A stretch of DNA of 35,918 nt from NCBI GenBank assembly GCA_029237825.1, contig JAQZBQ010000023.1:1-35918 (forward strand), in the 5' to 3' direction. Of this stretch, positions 17,384-27,074 are shown piece by piece. Origin of the DNA: Bacteroidota bacterium. GTDB taxonomy: Bacteria; Bacteroidota; Bacteroidia; B-17B0; Aurantibacillaceae. Positions within the stretch are counted from its first letter, which is position 1; the number at the start of each line of letters is the position of its first letter. The notes below the pieces were generated by a model. The model had not been told where the DNA came from. It was given only the letters and a program-made list of their open reading frames with translations, and ran no database searches. A program made the position numbers and the translations under genes.

Positions 17384-19468
17384 ATGCGAATACTTGCGGC
17401 CATACTTTTCACTTGTTTAATAACAAATGCCTTCGGAAATAAAATTTCTGATGCGTACAAAGCACTGGCTATTTACGATTATTTTAAAGCCAAACAATTG
17501 TTTTATAAGTCCTATTCAAAATATACTTGCGAAGCATCCTATGGCCTTGCTATCATTTACCACAGGAATGATAATCCATTTTCAAATACCGACAGTGCGG
17601 CGAAATATATTGCATTGAGCAGGTACCATTTTAAAGATACCATCAGTTATTCGGGATTTCGCATTGATTCAGCAACACTTAAGGCGCTCTCCAACAAAAT
17701 TTTACTTCTGGGATTTCAAAGGTATTGCTTAACCCATTCAGTGAGCGAAATGAATCATTTTTTAAAACATTACCATTTCTCAAGCGATTCGCTCCTGCAA
17801 AAATGTTATTACTATAGGGATGAAATCTTGTTGGCAACAGCGTCTTCCTGGCAATCCAGTGATAGTTTACGGGCCTTTATGTTAAACCACCCGGAGAGTT
17901 ATATGTACCAAAAGGCGCAAGGTATGTTTTATGATTTTGAGTTCGCTGAAAACACCAAACACAAAACCCGAGCACAGCTCGAATACTTTTTGATCCATTT
18001 TCCAAAAAACCCTCATGTACCGGAAGCAGAAGAGGCGCTTTACCAACTTGTTCAACAGCTCCATTCCCCCGATAGCCTTTATCATTTCATAAAAAATTTT
18101 AGTGGAACTGCAAGCCGCGAAAAAGCATGGAAACTCCTTTATAGTGTTTCGGTTAAAAAGTACAGTAAGGAAGAACTTGCAGGTTTTTTAAAAAAGTATC
18201 CGGATTATCCCTATGCAGAATCACTTGTTAAAGAAATTTCGCTCACCGAAAATATTTTAATCCCCTTACTGAAAAAAAACAAATTTGGTTACATAGACAC
18301 TTTAGCTAATTGGGTTATTCCGCCTCAGTTTGATGATGCGCTCCCCTTTCAGGAAGGTTTTGCTTCGGTTTGTAAAGGCGATGGCTGCTTTTACATAAAC
18401 AAAGAAGGAAACAAAACAAGCCCTTATTATTTTGAAGAAACGGAAAATTATAAAGATGGAATTGCCGTGGTGAAAAAAGCTGACTATTATTACCTCATTA
18501 ACCGTTCCGGGCAATTCATATCTAAAGGATACCAGGATATAAGCCCTTCATCCGATAAATTATTCGTTTGCAAAGAAAAGAACCTGTATGGAGCAATCAA
18601 TGCAAAAGGCGAAACCGTTATTCCATTCACCTATACAAAGCTGGGAAATTTTAAAAACGATTTCGCTTATTATCTATCTGGCCTTTACGGATTAGTTGAC
18701 ATTAACAACCACTTTTTACCCGCGCATTGGGATTGGGTATCGGACGTTGATACCAATTTAATTGCCATCGTAAAAAAACAAAACTTCTTTGGACTCATGC
18801 AAACCAATGGGCAGCTTGTTTTACCGGTACAATATGATTACATCACGTTTTGCGAAAACACCATTTATCTTGTTGTGAAAAACAACCTGTACGGCTTTTA
18901 CAATCCAATTGAAAAATGTTTCATCACCGCGGTTGACTATGACTACAACCCTTCTATGAAACCGGACTACTATACCAATGGCACACACTTTAAATTGTTG
19001 AAAAACGGCGATGTATCCATGGTAGATGCCAATGGACGTGTAATGATCAACGCGGGAACGTTTAGTGATTTCTTTTTTGCCAAAAACGGCATCACGAGGA
19101 TTCAACGGAATAATAAATTTGGGTATGTTGATCGCAAATTGAAACCGGTAACACCTATAGAATTTGAGAAAGCAAGCGATTTCAACGCAAATATCGCTAT
19201 CGTGTTTAAAAATGGAACGGCTTCACTTATTGACCTGTCCGGAAAAATCATATTTAGCCAGAAAAACGCTGAACTTCTACCAAGGTCGGATGGCCTTTTC
19301 ATTTTGAAACAAAACGATTTAAGTGGATTAATAAACCGTACGGGAAAATTACTCCTTCCTCCAGAATATGAATCCATCGAATTCATCCATCCGTCATTAT
19401 ACCTCTGCACAAAAAACGAAGAGCTTTTCATTTATAATCTTCACTCACAGCTTCTCAAAAAACTTTAA
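17384..19468 (+). CDS. Secreted WG-repeat protein
   Basis: 694 residues from ATG 17384; a TTG directly before it at 17381 is also in frame. A signal peptide (1-19, MRILAAILFTCLITNAFGN) is followed by a helical TPR-like region (about 20-285). At least seven WG-type repeats come next (about 299-694), recognisable by FGYIDTLANWVIPPQFDDA, YGAINAKGETVIPFTY, FGLMQTNGQLVLPVQYDY, FGYVDRKLKPVTPIEFE and LINRTGKLLLPPEYE. WG repeats form beta-structure thought to bind partners, and no enzymatic activity is implied. Its stop codon shares TTAA (19465-19468) with the stop of the convergent histidine kinase. Confidence 0.85.
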   Translation: MRILAAILFTCLITNAFGNKISDAYKALAIYDYFKAKQLFYKSYSKYTCEASYGLAIIYHRNDNPFSNTDSAAKYIALSRYHFKDTISYSGFRIDSATLKALSNKILLLGFQRYCLTHSVSEMNHFLKHYHFSSDSLLQKCYYYRDEILLATASSWQSSDSLRAFMLNHPESYMYQKAQGMFYDFEFAENTKHKTRAQLEYFLIHFPKNPHVPEAEEALYQLVQQLHSPDSLYHFIKNFSGTASREKAWKLLYSVSVKKYSKEELAGFLKKYPDYPYAESLVKEISLTENILIPLLKKNKFGYIDTLANWVIPPQFDDALPFQEGFASVCKGDGCFYINKEGNKTSPYYFEETENYKDGIAVVKKADYYYLINRSGQFISKGYQDISPSSDKLFVCKEKNLYGAINAKGETVIPFTYTKLGNFKNDFAYYLSGLYGLVDINNHFLPAHWDWVSDVDTNLIAIVKKQNFFGLMQTNGQLVLPVQYDYITFCENTIYLVVKNNLYGFYNPIEKCFITAVDYDYNPSMKPDYYTNGTHFKLLKNGDVSMVDANGRVMINAGTFSDFFFAKNGITRIQRNNKFGYVDRKLKPVTPIEFEKASDFNANIAIVFKNGTASLIDLSGKIIFSQKNAELLPRSDGLFILKQNDLSGLINRTGKLLLPPEYESIEFIHPSLYLCTKNEELFIYNLHSQLLKKL

Positions 19469-22400
19469 GTTGTTTTTGTAACAGAAGGAAACTTTAATGT
19501 AAAAACAGTCCCCTGGTTAAGTTGAGTTGCAAACTCAACTGTGCCGTTAAAAGAAAGTACTGAATTTTTAACCATTGCTAAACCTAATCCTGTTCCGGTG
19601 GTTTTCGTCGTAAAATTGGGAGTAAACATTTTGGGTTTTACTTCGTCTGCAATTCCAGAACCATTATCTCTTACCTGAACCGTAATCCACCCCTTGGATT
19701 CGTTGGCAACAATTTCGATTCGCCCTTTTTGCCCTTCTTGGATTGACTGTTCCGCATTTTTAAGCAAATTTGTAAAAATACGCAGACACTGTTCTCTGTC
19801 GGCCATGATCAGCAATTCATCTGGGGCACTCAATACAATTTCGCATTCAGTATTTTGCTGGAACAAGCGAGTCACATTCTGAAGCACATCAAAAAGATTA
19901 ACCACTTCCAGCGTAGCGTTTGGTAGTTTGGCAAAATTGGAAAATTCAGTTGCAATATGCGATAAGGTGTCGATTTGCTCTATCAGCATCTGCGAAACCT
20001 TTTTTACCCTATCATTTACCTCCTCGGGGTGAGTGTCTACTACCCTTTGTAAATGCTGAATATTTAATTTCATTGGGGTAAGCGGATTTTTAATTTCGTG
20101 CGCAACCTGTTTGGCCATCTCACGCCAGGCGCTTTCCCTTTCCGATTGTGCCAGTAATTCGGAACTCTGTTCAAGTTTTAAAAGCATATTATTATACTCT
20201 GCCACGAGGTTACCAATTTCATCATTGGATTTCCAGTGCAGTGCCTCGTTATACTTCCCGAATTGAATTTCGGAAATCTGCTGCCGGATAATTCGCAAAG
20301 GCTTGGTAAGAAGGTTGGATACAAGCAAAGCAATAAGCGTAGTAATGGCAAACAAGATGGTGTAAATATTAATAAGCGTGATCAGGTAGGCCGACAATTC
20401 CTTTTCCAGATCTTTTTGTCTCGCAAAATAGGGCAGGTTAATGTATCCAAGCAAGCGGTCCTGTGCACTGAAAAATGGTATATACGCTGATAAATAATTT
20501 AAACTGCCGATATTCTCACGATGGATGTAATTGGCATGAACTCCTTTTTTAAAACTTTGGTAGGCAATAGGATTCATAAATTTTGATACAAGACCCTGAT
20601 CATAAATAGCAGGCTGAGATGTTGCATATAACGTTCCCCGCAAATTAAATAAAGAAATGTCACTGCCAAACAACTGCGATAACCGCTTGAGTCTGATTGT
20701 TGTTATGTCTTTATATGCCGGTTCCAGCGCATCAAGCTGACCAATGTTTTGCTGAAGCTCTTTTAAAACAGATTGGGATTTGAGGACAAGATCTTTCTTG
20801 TTTTTCAACTCAAACTGGGAACTTACTACCCACACTGTTCCAATCACCACGCCTGCAAGAGATAGTACCACTATAGAAACCAGGATGAACTGAATTCGGT
20901 TATTTAAAGAATGAAACTTGGGACCCCGGTTAACCACAATGGAATTAAACCACACACTACAAAAAATGACGAGTGAAAAAAAGATGAAGAGGTAGGAATT
21001 AGAAGTAAACCTTCCCCAATAACCAAATTCCTTATCCGTAATTACAATTGAGGTACCTGATTTTGGAGAATACACGAAATGTTCAAAGCCGTCATGGGTG
21101 CCGGACTTAAATGCAGTTGGTTGGACAAATAAAGGATACTGGTATTCGCCAAAAGTTCGCAATAATTTATTTGACTTATATACGGCGTATGAAATCCGTT
21201 TTGACTCTAACTTATTTTCCAGGGATTTATCTAACAACAAATCGGGAAATGCCCCAAGGTTCACAGCAAGTTTGGGTTCCATCTGCAAATACAACCGAAA
21301 CGCTTTTTCGGGATTTTTATTTACATCTTCAATCTCCATTTCGGCAACATAGCGAATGGACTCTTTTTGGCCGTCGATAAAGTATAAATTGTCGCTCATG
21401 GTTTGAAATCCGTGCGCCTCTATCTGTTGTTTAAAATAATCTTCATTTAAGTACATCGGGTTTAAATGAACAAATACCGGCGTGCAATCATTTTTAAACA
21501 GCGAAAGAACAATATCGTAACGCTCGAAATAACCCGTTAAATGCCGCTGCCGCAAACTCTGTTCAATCTGCTCATTGCTTAAAGGAAGTAACGATAGCAA
21601 ATTTTTTAATTGCGCGTCACTCCTGATCGACTCACTGACTTTGCCAAATTCATTTTCAGCAATCACATCCTGCCGGTCGGTTAGGTTCTCCGACAAAGCC
21701 ATATAAGTTTGTTGTTTATTAACCTGTTCAAATTTGCTGAAGAGAGATGATACAATAAACGTAGCTGCAAGAACAATGAGCCCGATATTTATGAAATTGT
21801 AACGAGCCTTAAATCTTTTCAGAGCATATGCCATTACGAGAAACAATAATGGCCATAAATAATCCCATTCGATGTCTCCTTTTTTTGCCATGAGTACGCC
21901 TGCTACGCCACTGGTAATGCACAAAAGAATAAAGGGGGAAATGTATTTCCAGAGAATAACAAAGGATATGAACCGTTCCAGACAGAGGTAAAACGAGAAT
22001 ATCAGCAAACCAATGCACAGCAAACTCGTTAAACTGTAGATGCTGAAATTAAAGAGTTCGTTGATATTATAGGAAATGGTTGAATTATTTACAAGGCTGT
22101 ATATTAAAAAGCGAATTTGTAAGGAGAATGCCGCTAAGAAAAGGAAGGATAAAGCGATGATGGCTAACCGTTGCCACTTTTTATGTAGGTACAGCATAGT
22201 ATTACTTCGGTAAACTAAAATAGAAACCAGGAAGATGAGGCAACTGTTGATTAATACGTCGCCCAAAAATGAAAAATAAAACGACGAAGCATCAGCAAAT
22301 AACTTAGCGTCATACAGTTTAGTAAAATAAAAGGCATCCGGTATTTTGAACCAGATCATCCACGTTCTGATTGCAAAACAGGAGACTGTAAAAACCAGAA

Positions 22401-23130
22401 TGAAAACAGGCTCCTTCCGAAACGTCCTTTTTAACCAGAGAAATAAACCAACTAGAAACAACAAACCCGCAAGCACATAAAAAAAACAGGAATAAAAAAT
22501 GGAATTTTTACTCTTATAAAGTCCGTCAGACCGGTACACTTCAAATAAAGGCGGCCCAAATTTTGAGATCACCGCGTGATTCCTGAAATTAACTGGACTC
22601 CGAAGCTTTGAACCTTCTGGCAATCTTAACCAACTACTGAAATTGTTATTGAGGTAACGGTTCTCAAAATCGTACTCGGGTTTAATGGCAATGAGTGCAA
22701 CCAAAGTAAATTCATGGCTGGTTGAACCGGTATACCGGATGTATTCATACCACCCGTTTCTTATCTTCATCAGTTGTACGTTGGGTTCATTGCTATAAGC
22801 CACCAAATCAACAGCGGGTTGATTATCTGTCCAGAAACACAGGCTGTCTTTTTTGTAGACGTACAGTGCGATTCCCGTGGCCTGGTTAGATTCATTTACG
22901 AAGGAATTAAATTTTACAAAAAGGTTTTCAGTAACGTTAAGCGACAACTCCCCTGACATTCGCTTCAACAGGTTTTCAGCCAATGCTTCTTTTTGCTGAA
23001 GAATGTTTTCTGAGCGCTTTACTAATTCTCCGGTAGTAAAATTTTTCGCCCTATAAATGGAATACCCAAGAAAGGCGCAGATTACTCCTGCAATTAAAAT
23101 GAGGTATAATTTGAGAGTCGGCTTCTCCAT
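19465..23130 (-). CDS. Large NtrY-like membrane sensor histidine kinase
   Basis: 1221 residues. One helix (about 6-25) is followed by an extracytoplasmic segment to about 205 and a block of about eight membrane helices (about 208-465). Then come a second large extracytoplasmic segment (about 470-708), two helices (about 712-775), a third sensor loop (about 780-915) and a last helix. The cytoplasmic part has HAMP (about 940-995), the dimerisation/phosphoacceptor segment VAHEIKNPLTPMKL with His at 1011, and the ATPase with N box (FTNLLKNAEQSI), DNGSGIADE and GTGLGLAMV. The kinase core resembles NtrY. No response regulator is next to it. The size and three outside sensor parts suggest that it monitors envelope conditions, which is inference. 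The ATG at 23130 gives a conventional start. Confidence 0.9.
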   Translation of the reverse strand: MEKPTLKLYLILIAGVICAFLGYSIYRAKNFTTGELVKRSENILQQKEALAENLLKRMSGELSLNVTENLFVKFNSFVNESNQATGIALYVYKKDSLCFWTDNQPAVDLVAYSNEPNVQLMKIRNGWYEYIRYTGSTSHEFTLVALIAIKPEYDFENRYLNNNFSSWLRLPEGSKLRSPVNFRNHAVISKFGPPLFEVYRSDGLYKSKNSIFYSCFFYVLAGLLFLVGLFLWLKRTFRKEPVFILVFTVSCFAIRTWMIWFKIPDAFYFTKLYDAKLFADASSFYFSFLGDVLINSCLIFLVSILVYRSNTMLYLHKKWQRLAIIALSFLFLAAFSLQIRFLIYSLVNNSTISYNINELFNFSIYSLTSLLCIGLLIFSFYLCLERFISFVILWKYISPFILLCITSGVAGVLMAKKGDIEWDYLWPLLFLVMAYALKRFKARYNFINIGLIVLAATFIVSSLFSKFEQVNKQQTYMALSENLTDRQDVIAENEFGKVSESIRSDAQLKNLLSLLPLSNEQIEQSLRQRHLTGYFERYDIVLSLFKNDCTPVFVHLNPMYLNEDYFKQQIEAHGFQTMSDNLYFIDGQKESIRYVAEMEIEDVNKNPEKAFRLYLQMEPKLAVNLGAFPDLLLDKSLENKLESKRISYAVYKSNKLLRTFGEYQYPLFVQPTAFKSGTHDGFEHFVYSPKSGTSIVITDKEFGYWGRFTSNSYLFIFFSLVIFCSVWFNSIVVNRGPKFHSLNNRIQFILVSIVVLSLAGVVIGTVWVVSSQFELKNKKDLVLKSQSVLKELQQNIGQLDALEPAYKDITTIRLKRLSQLFGSDISLFNLRGTLYATSQPAIYDQGLVSKFMNPIAYQSFKKGVHANYIHRENIGSLNYLSAYIPFFSAQDRLLGYINLPYFARQKDLEKELSAYLITLINIYTILFAITTLIALLVSNLLTKPLRIIRQQISEIQFGKYNEALHWKSNDEIGNLVAEYNNMLLKLEQSSELLAQSERESAWREMAKQVAHEIKNPLTPMKLNIQHLQRVVDTHPEEVNDRVKKVSQMLIEQIDTLSHIATEFSNFAKLPNATLEVVNLFDVLQNVTRLFQQNTECEIVLSAPDELLIMADREQCLRIFTNLLKNAEQSIQEGQKGRIEIVANESKGWITVQVRDNGSGIADEVKPKMFTPNFTTKTTGTGLGLAMVKNSVLSFNGTVEFATQLNQGTVFTLKFPSVTKTT

Positions 23131-23224
23131 CTGTATTTACAAGACAAGGTACAGTTTTTTACTGATTTTCTGAGAAGGTTTTAAACCAGTGAATGCGTCG
23201 GTTGAAGGAAGCCGGCTTTTCAGC

Positions 23225-24532
23225 TTACCGAATCAGGGTGATATAGCCGTTCTTTTTATGCTGTTCGCCCATTGCGTCGGTGTATTGTAGGACATAAAAA
23301 TAAACACCGCTTGAAACGGGTTCGCCGCTGGTGGTGCGGCCATCCCATAACACAGTTGATACATTTTGTTTTTCCTGCTCATAAAATGAAGGCGTTACAT
23401 CATTTCCCCAGCGGTTAAAAATGCTAAGCGACTTCAAAGAATTGCCTTTTCCTAAATGAAAACGCCATACATCGTTGATATTATCGTTGTTGGGAGAAAA
23501 CACATTGGGAATGATGGGTTCAACAACTTCAATCGGTTCGGGAGGCGTGCAATTGGCGCTGTAAGTTACCACAATGGTTTGCGAGGTGGTAGCGCAACTG
23601 GTAGATTGCAGAACGTAAGTGGTTGTTTGGCCCGGTTTGACTTTAATATAGCTGGTGGTATCAATGGCTATGCCATTTTCATACCATTGGTAGCTTGTTT
23701 GGATTCTTGCCGTATCCCCTAACAACAAGCTATCACTGTCGGGGCAGATGGTTACTTCATTCTCTTGCAATTGTGGAGGAGGTATTTCGTAGAGAGCAAC
23801 GTCGTCTATTAGAAAATAATTTTTAAAGGTGTTTATTATAGAACAGCCTCCCGTTACAAAATTTGATAGAATGGATTTTTTATTAAGATGTAGACCGTCC
23901 CTAAAATTACCAATCGTTAAATACTCTTCGCCACCCTGAGCAATGAATGTTCCCGATATCTTAACCCAATTTAATGTATCTGTGAACCAATATGTTGTAT
24001 CCCATTGAATTTGAGGATTAATAGTATTTGTAAAGCTTCCGACCGTGGTCGTATAAATATTAGAGGTTAAAAGCATGCCCAATTGATTAATCGCAACATT
24101 TGAAATGTTACCTAAGTTAGCATAAAACTCACCATAATAGCACACATTTGGCTTAAGAGGAGTAGCTAATTTTACTGCGATATTCTCTGATTCTATTTTT
24201 GATGAATCTAGCGCATCCATAACACTATAAGTCCAAAGCCCTAAAAAAGCCTCTCCAGTTCTAGGCATTTGATAAGTTCTGCAATTATAAGGAACTGAAC
24301 AAATCGTTGGATAAGCGAGACTATTCACACACATATTATAACAATCCGGCGTACTGCCTACGTAACATGTATACCAATTTTTTATCTTTGCCCCGAGAGA
24401 ACTAACACCCATTTGAATTTGACAGGCACCAATAGTATCTTCAAAAGATGGATTCGGTACTAAATTAACTTGACCCTTCATATAATAAGAAGTAGAAAGA
24501 AAAAGTAACAGATATATAGAAAGTAATCGCAT
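23225..24532 (-). CDS. Secreted protein with Ig-like part and T9SS type B (gliding-associated) C-terminal domain
   Basis: 435 residues from the ATG at 24532, chosen because MRLLSIYLLLFLSTSYYMKGQ is a good signal peptide; a longer frame to 24604 adds 24 charged residues before it. The mature start NLVPNPSFEDT is like the beta-sandwich, carbohydrate-binding-like domains of many Bacteroidota cargo proteins and is rich in cysteine (about ten in the first 100 residues). A short Ig-like region (about 260-330) precedes the type B CTD (about 343-435: NVFSPNNDNINDVWRF, FNRWGNDV, WDGRTTSGEPVSSGVYFYVL). Type B CTD cargo is exported by T9SS. Ligand or role unknown. Confidence 0.85.
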   Translation of the reverse strand: MRLLSIYLLLFLSTSYYMKGQVNLVPNPSFEDTIGACQIQMGVSSLGAKIKNWYTCYVGSTPDCYNMCVNSLAYPTICSVPYNCRTYQMPRTGEAFLGLWTYSVMDALDSSKIESENIAVKLATPLKPNVCYYGEFYANLGNISNVAINQLGMLLTSNIYTTTVGSFTNTINPQIQWDTTYWFTDTLNWVKISGTFIAQGGEEYLTIGNFRDGLHLNKKSILSNFVTGGCSIINTFKNYFLIDDVALYEIPPPQLQENEVTICPDSDSLLLGDTARIQTSYQWYENGIAIDTTSYIKVKPGQTTTYVLQSTSCATTSQTIVVTYSANCTPPEPIEVVEPIIPNVFSPNNDNINDVWRFHLGKGNSLKSLSIFNRWGNDVTPSFYEQEKQNVSTVLWDGRTTSGEPVSSGVYFYVLQYTDAMGEQHKKNGYITLIR

Positions 24533-24708
24533 AAAATAAAGTGGTGAAGAATCCTTGTTTTTTAAATTTACTGAATTTCTCGTAGCAAACGCACTGAAAC
24601 TCACAGGTAGGAGTCTTCATTTAATAAGTGTGTCTGTTTAACCAATAAGTGATTTGCCACTTTTAACTTATTTTTGAAGGTCCAAAATCGTTTTTTTGAA
24701 GATTTAAG

Positions 24709-24716
24709 TATATTTG
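24709..24716 (+). promoter_or_regulatory. -7 promoter box for the TMTC-like glycosyltransferase gene
   Basis: TATATTTG is an exact TAnnTTTG, 21 bases before the ATG at 24738. The TTG that would give a longer protein (24714) lies inside this box, which argues for the ATG. Confidence 0.6.
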
Positions 24717-24737
24717 TATCAAACACCTTATTTTTTT

Positions 24738-26978
24738 ATGGCAAAACAAACGGCAAGCACTAAACAACCAACTTTTACCGAGTTAAAGAATACCTTTCAT
24801 TTTTTTCCTTTTAAAAACCACACTGCCCCATTTATTGTCATCATTCTCCTAGGGTTGATTTTTAACCTCACTTCCCTTCACAACGAGTACGCGCTCGACG
24901 ACGGGATCATTATTCACCAGAACGACCACGTCATTAAAGGCATCAAAGGCATTAAGGATATCATGACCAAAGATGCCTATGAAAGTTTTTACCGGAGGAT
25001 GAACGCTACAGATCAGCTTGCCGGTGGTCGTTACCGTCCTTTATCTGTTGTGAGTTTTGCAATTGAACAGGAATTTATTGGTGCATATCCAAAGGACGGA
25101 TTATATCCGCAACAATGCTGGGACACTAACGGGAATAAAGTGAATGATCCGGAAGAAGATATTAACGATGACGGCGTTTTCAATGAGGTGGATTGCCAGG
25201 TAAAAGGTGCTTCTTTAAGGCATTTCGTAAATATCATCACATTCATTATTGGCGTTATGCTGCTGTACCTGTTCTTTAGAAATTATATTTTTAAAGCCAA
25301 CCATGACCTTGCCTTTTTAGCTGCCTTGATTTTTTTAATGCACCCTATTCACTCGGAAGCCATTGCCAACGTGAAAAGCCGCGATGAGATTTTTTCTTTG
25401 ATCTTTATTTCCCTCACATTTTTGTTTTCTTTCCGCTATATGCAGGATAAAAAAACAAAAACCCTGTTCTGGGCAGCATTTAACTTTCTGCTTGCGTTAC
25501 TCTCCAAGGAGTACGCCGTGGTGTTAGTAATGCTGATCCCTATCGCATTCTTCGTTTTTGATGAAATTGAATTTGATTCTAAAACATTTTTAAAATCGAA
25601 AGAATTTAAACAAACCCTTTACATATTTGGCGCGTTTTTCATTTGTGCCATATTAATGCTAATGGTGAAACGGAATTCGGATATGCACATTCTTCCGGGG
25701 CAAAAAGCTACGACATCTTATTGGTTATTTCCTTTTGTATACCTTATAGTTGGTGTCGGACTTATGGCTTCTAAAATCAAAAAGCCTTTTGCAACGCTCA
25801 TGAGCTGGCATTTCTTTATCATGTTGTTTTACCTGGGAATGCGTTTGGTTGCTGTAAAATTAAAACCTGGTGTGCCGGATACTGAAATCCTCAATAACCC
25901 TTATTTACTGGCAACACAGCAGGAGCAATGGGCAACCAAAGTATTTGTACTTTTAAAATACTTCATGTTATGCTGGTTCCCTCACCCGCTCTCTTCTGAT
26001 TATTCTTTTAACACCATTCAATTCCGGACCTTTGCAAGCTGGGATACGTTATTATCTTTAGTGTTGCACCTCGGACTGATTTATGTGGGTGTAAAACTGA
26101 TTTTAAGAAAGCATTTGTTGGGATTTGCCATTGCTGTGTATTTCGCGTTTCTATTAATGATTGGAAACATTTTAATGGATATCGGTGCAACCATGGGTGA
26201 ACGTTTATTGTTTCACTCAACCATTGGATTTGTAATCGCACTGGCATGGATGATTTTAAAAGGAATAGAACAATTACCGGGGTCGATTACGGTAAAACGC
26301 ATCGCTCTTTTTACAGTATTAGGTATCATGACATTTTTATACGGTTGTAAGACGTGGGAACGCAACTGGGATTGGAAAAACGACATTACGCTCTTCCTGA
26401 AAGACGTGGAAACTGTTCCGAATTCTGTGTTGGTTTTAGGAAATGCAGGTGCACGTTACATTGACTTATCCGATACTAAGAATTTTGTGGCGAAGCGGGA
26501 AGAATCATTGGAAAAAGGAATCAAATACCTGAAGCATGCCATTGAACTCCACCCGCGTTATGTAAACGGTTATTTAAATTTAGGTTTGGGAAGCTATAAG
26601 TTAAAACGCGACCGAGACGCCTTATTTTACTGGAAACAGGCTGAGTATTTATACCCTAACAACCCTTACCTGAAAAATTACTACATCGTGTTTTATAATG
26701 ACCTGTTGAACCGGGGATATCAGAAAGCCCAACGCGGCCAATTAGACAGCGCCATCTATGAATTGCGGAAAACCATTATTCTTGACAAGCTAAATCCTGA
26801 AGGCTTTTACAATTTAGGGGGCGCCTATTATCAGAATAAACAATACGATAAAGCCAAGTATTATTGGGAACAATGTTTAAAGTTGAAACCTGACCACGCA
26901 CAAGCGAAAGCAGGTTTATCGACAATAGTTACAGTTACCGTACCAGCTCCGGCACAGCAGCCAGGAATGAAAAAATAA
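24738..26978 (+). CDS. TMTC-like GT-C membrane glycosyltransferase with C-terminal TPRs
   Basis: 746 residues from ATG 24738. A membrane part with about ten or more helices carries the GT-C signature of an acidic first loop (LDDGIII, D54-D55) and HPIHSEAIANVKSRDEI (near residue 210), as in eukaryotic TMTC1-4 and other predicted O-mannosyltransferases. The first outside loop contains an insert (residues 127-153) of D-x-N-x-N-x-V-x-D type framed by two cysteines, like a calcium-binding loop. Three to four TPR units (about 590-725) follow on the other end. It probably moves a sugar from a polyprenyl carrier to exported proteins; donor and acceptor are not known. A terminator follows directly. 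Confidence 0.85.
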   Translation: MAKQTASTKQPTFTELKNTFHFFPFKNHTAPFIVIILLGLIFNLTSLHNEYALDDGIIIHQNDHVIKGIKGIKDIMTKDAYESFYRRMNATDQLAGGRYRPLSVVSFAIEQEFIGAYPKDGLYPQQCWDTNGNKVNDPEEDINDDGVFNEVDCQVKGASLRHFVNIITFIIGVMLLYLFFRNYIFKANHDLAFLAALIFLMHPIHSEAIANVKSRDEIFSLIFISLTFLFSFRYMQDKKTKTLFWAAFNFLLALLSKEYAVVLVMLIPIAFFVFDEIEFDSKTFLKSKEFKQTLYIFGAFFICAILMLMVKRNSDMHILPGQKATTSYWLFPFVYLIVGVGLMASKIKKPFATLMSWHFFIMLFYLGMRLVAVKLKPGVPDTEILNNPYLLATQQEQWATKVFVLLKYFMLCWFPHPLSSDYSFNTIQFRTFASWDTLLSLVLHLGLIYVGVKLILRKHLLGFAIAVYFAFLLMIGNILMDIGATMGERLLFHSTIGFVIALAWMILKGIEQLPGSITVKRIALFTVLGIMTFLYGCKTWERNWDWKNDITLFLKDVETVPNSVLVLGNAGARYIDLSDTKNFVAKREESLEKGIKYLKHAIELHPRYVNGYLNLGLGSYKLKRDRDALFYWKQAEYLYPNNPYLKNYYIVFYNDLLNRGYQKAQRGQLDSAIYELRKTIILDKLNPEGFYNLGGAYYQNKQYDKAKYYWEQCLKLKPDHAQAKAGLSTIVTVTVPAPAQQPGMKK

Positions 26979-26983
26979 AAAGG

Positions 26984-27012
26984 AAAAGCGGCCAAAGCGC
27001 CGCTTTTTTTTT
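26984..27012 (+). terminator. Intrinsic terminator after the TMTC-like gene
   Basis: Stem AAAAGCGGC / GCCGCTTTT (9 bp), loop CAAAGC, followed by T9 (27004-27012). The reverse strand has T-rich sequence after the stem too, so it may also stop transcripts from the convergent SpoIIE gene, which ends at 27075. Confidence 0.88.
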
Positions 27013-27074
27013 ATGAATGTGAAAAGGATAAAACCAGCAGGCTCAGTATCACTTAGCTTTCACGAACTTATACC

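Noticed and set aside
24533-24604. Longer N-terminus (24 residues) of the T9SS type B protein
   Set aside because: The extension is polar and would bury the signal peptide; the ATG at 24532 gives a normal secreted protein.
24714-24737. TTG start eight codons upstream of the TMTC-like protein
   Set aside because: The TTG is part of the exact -7 box TATATTTG, so it is probably not transcribed.
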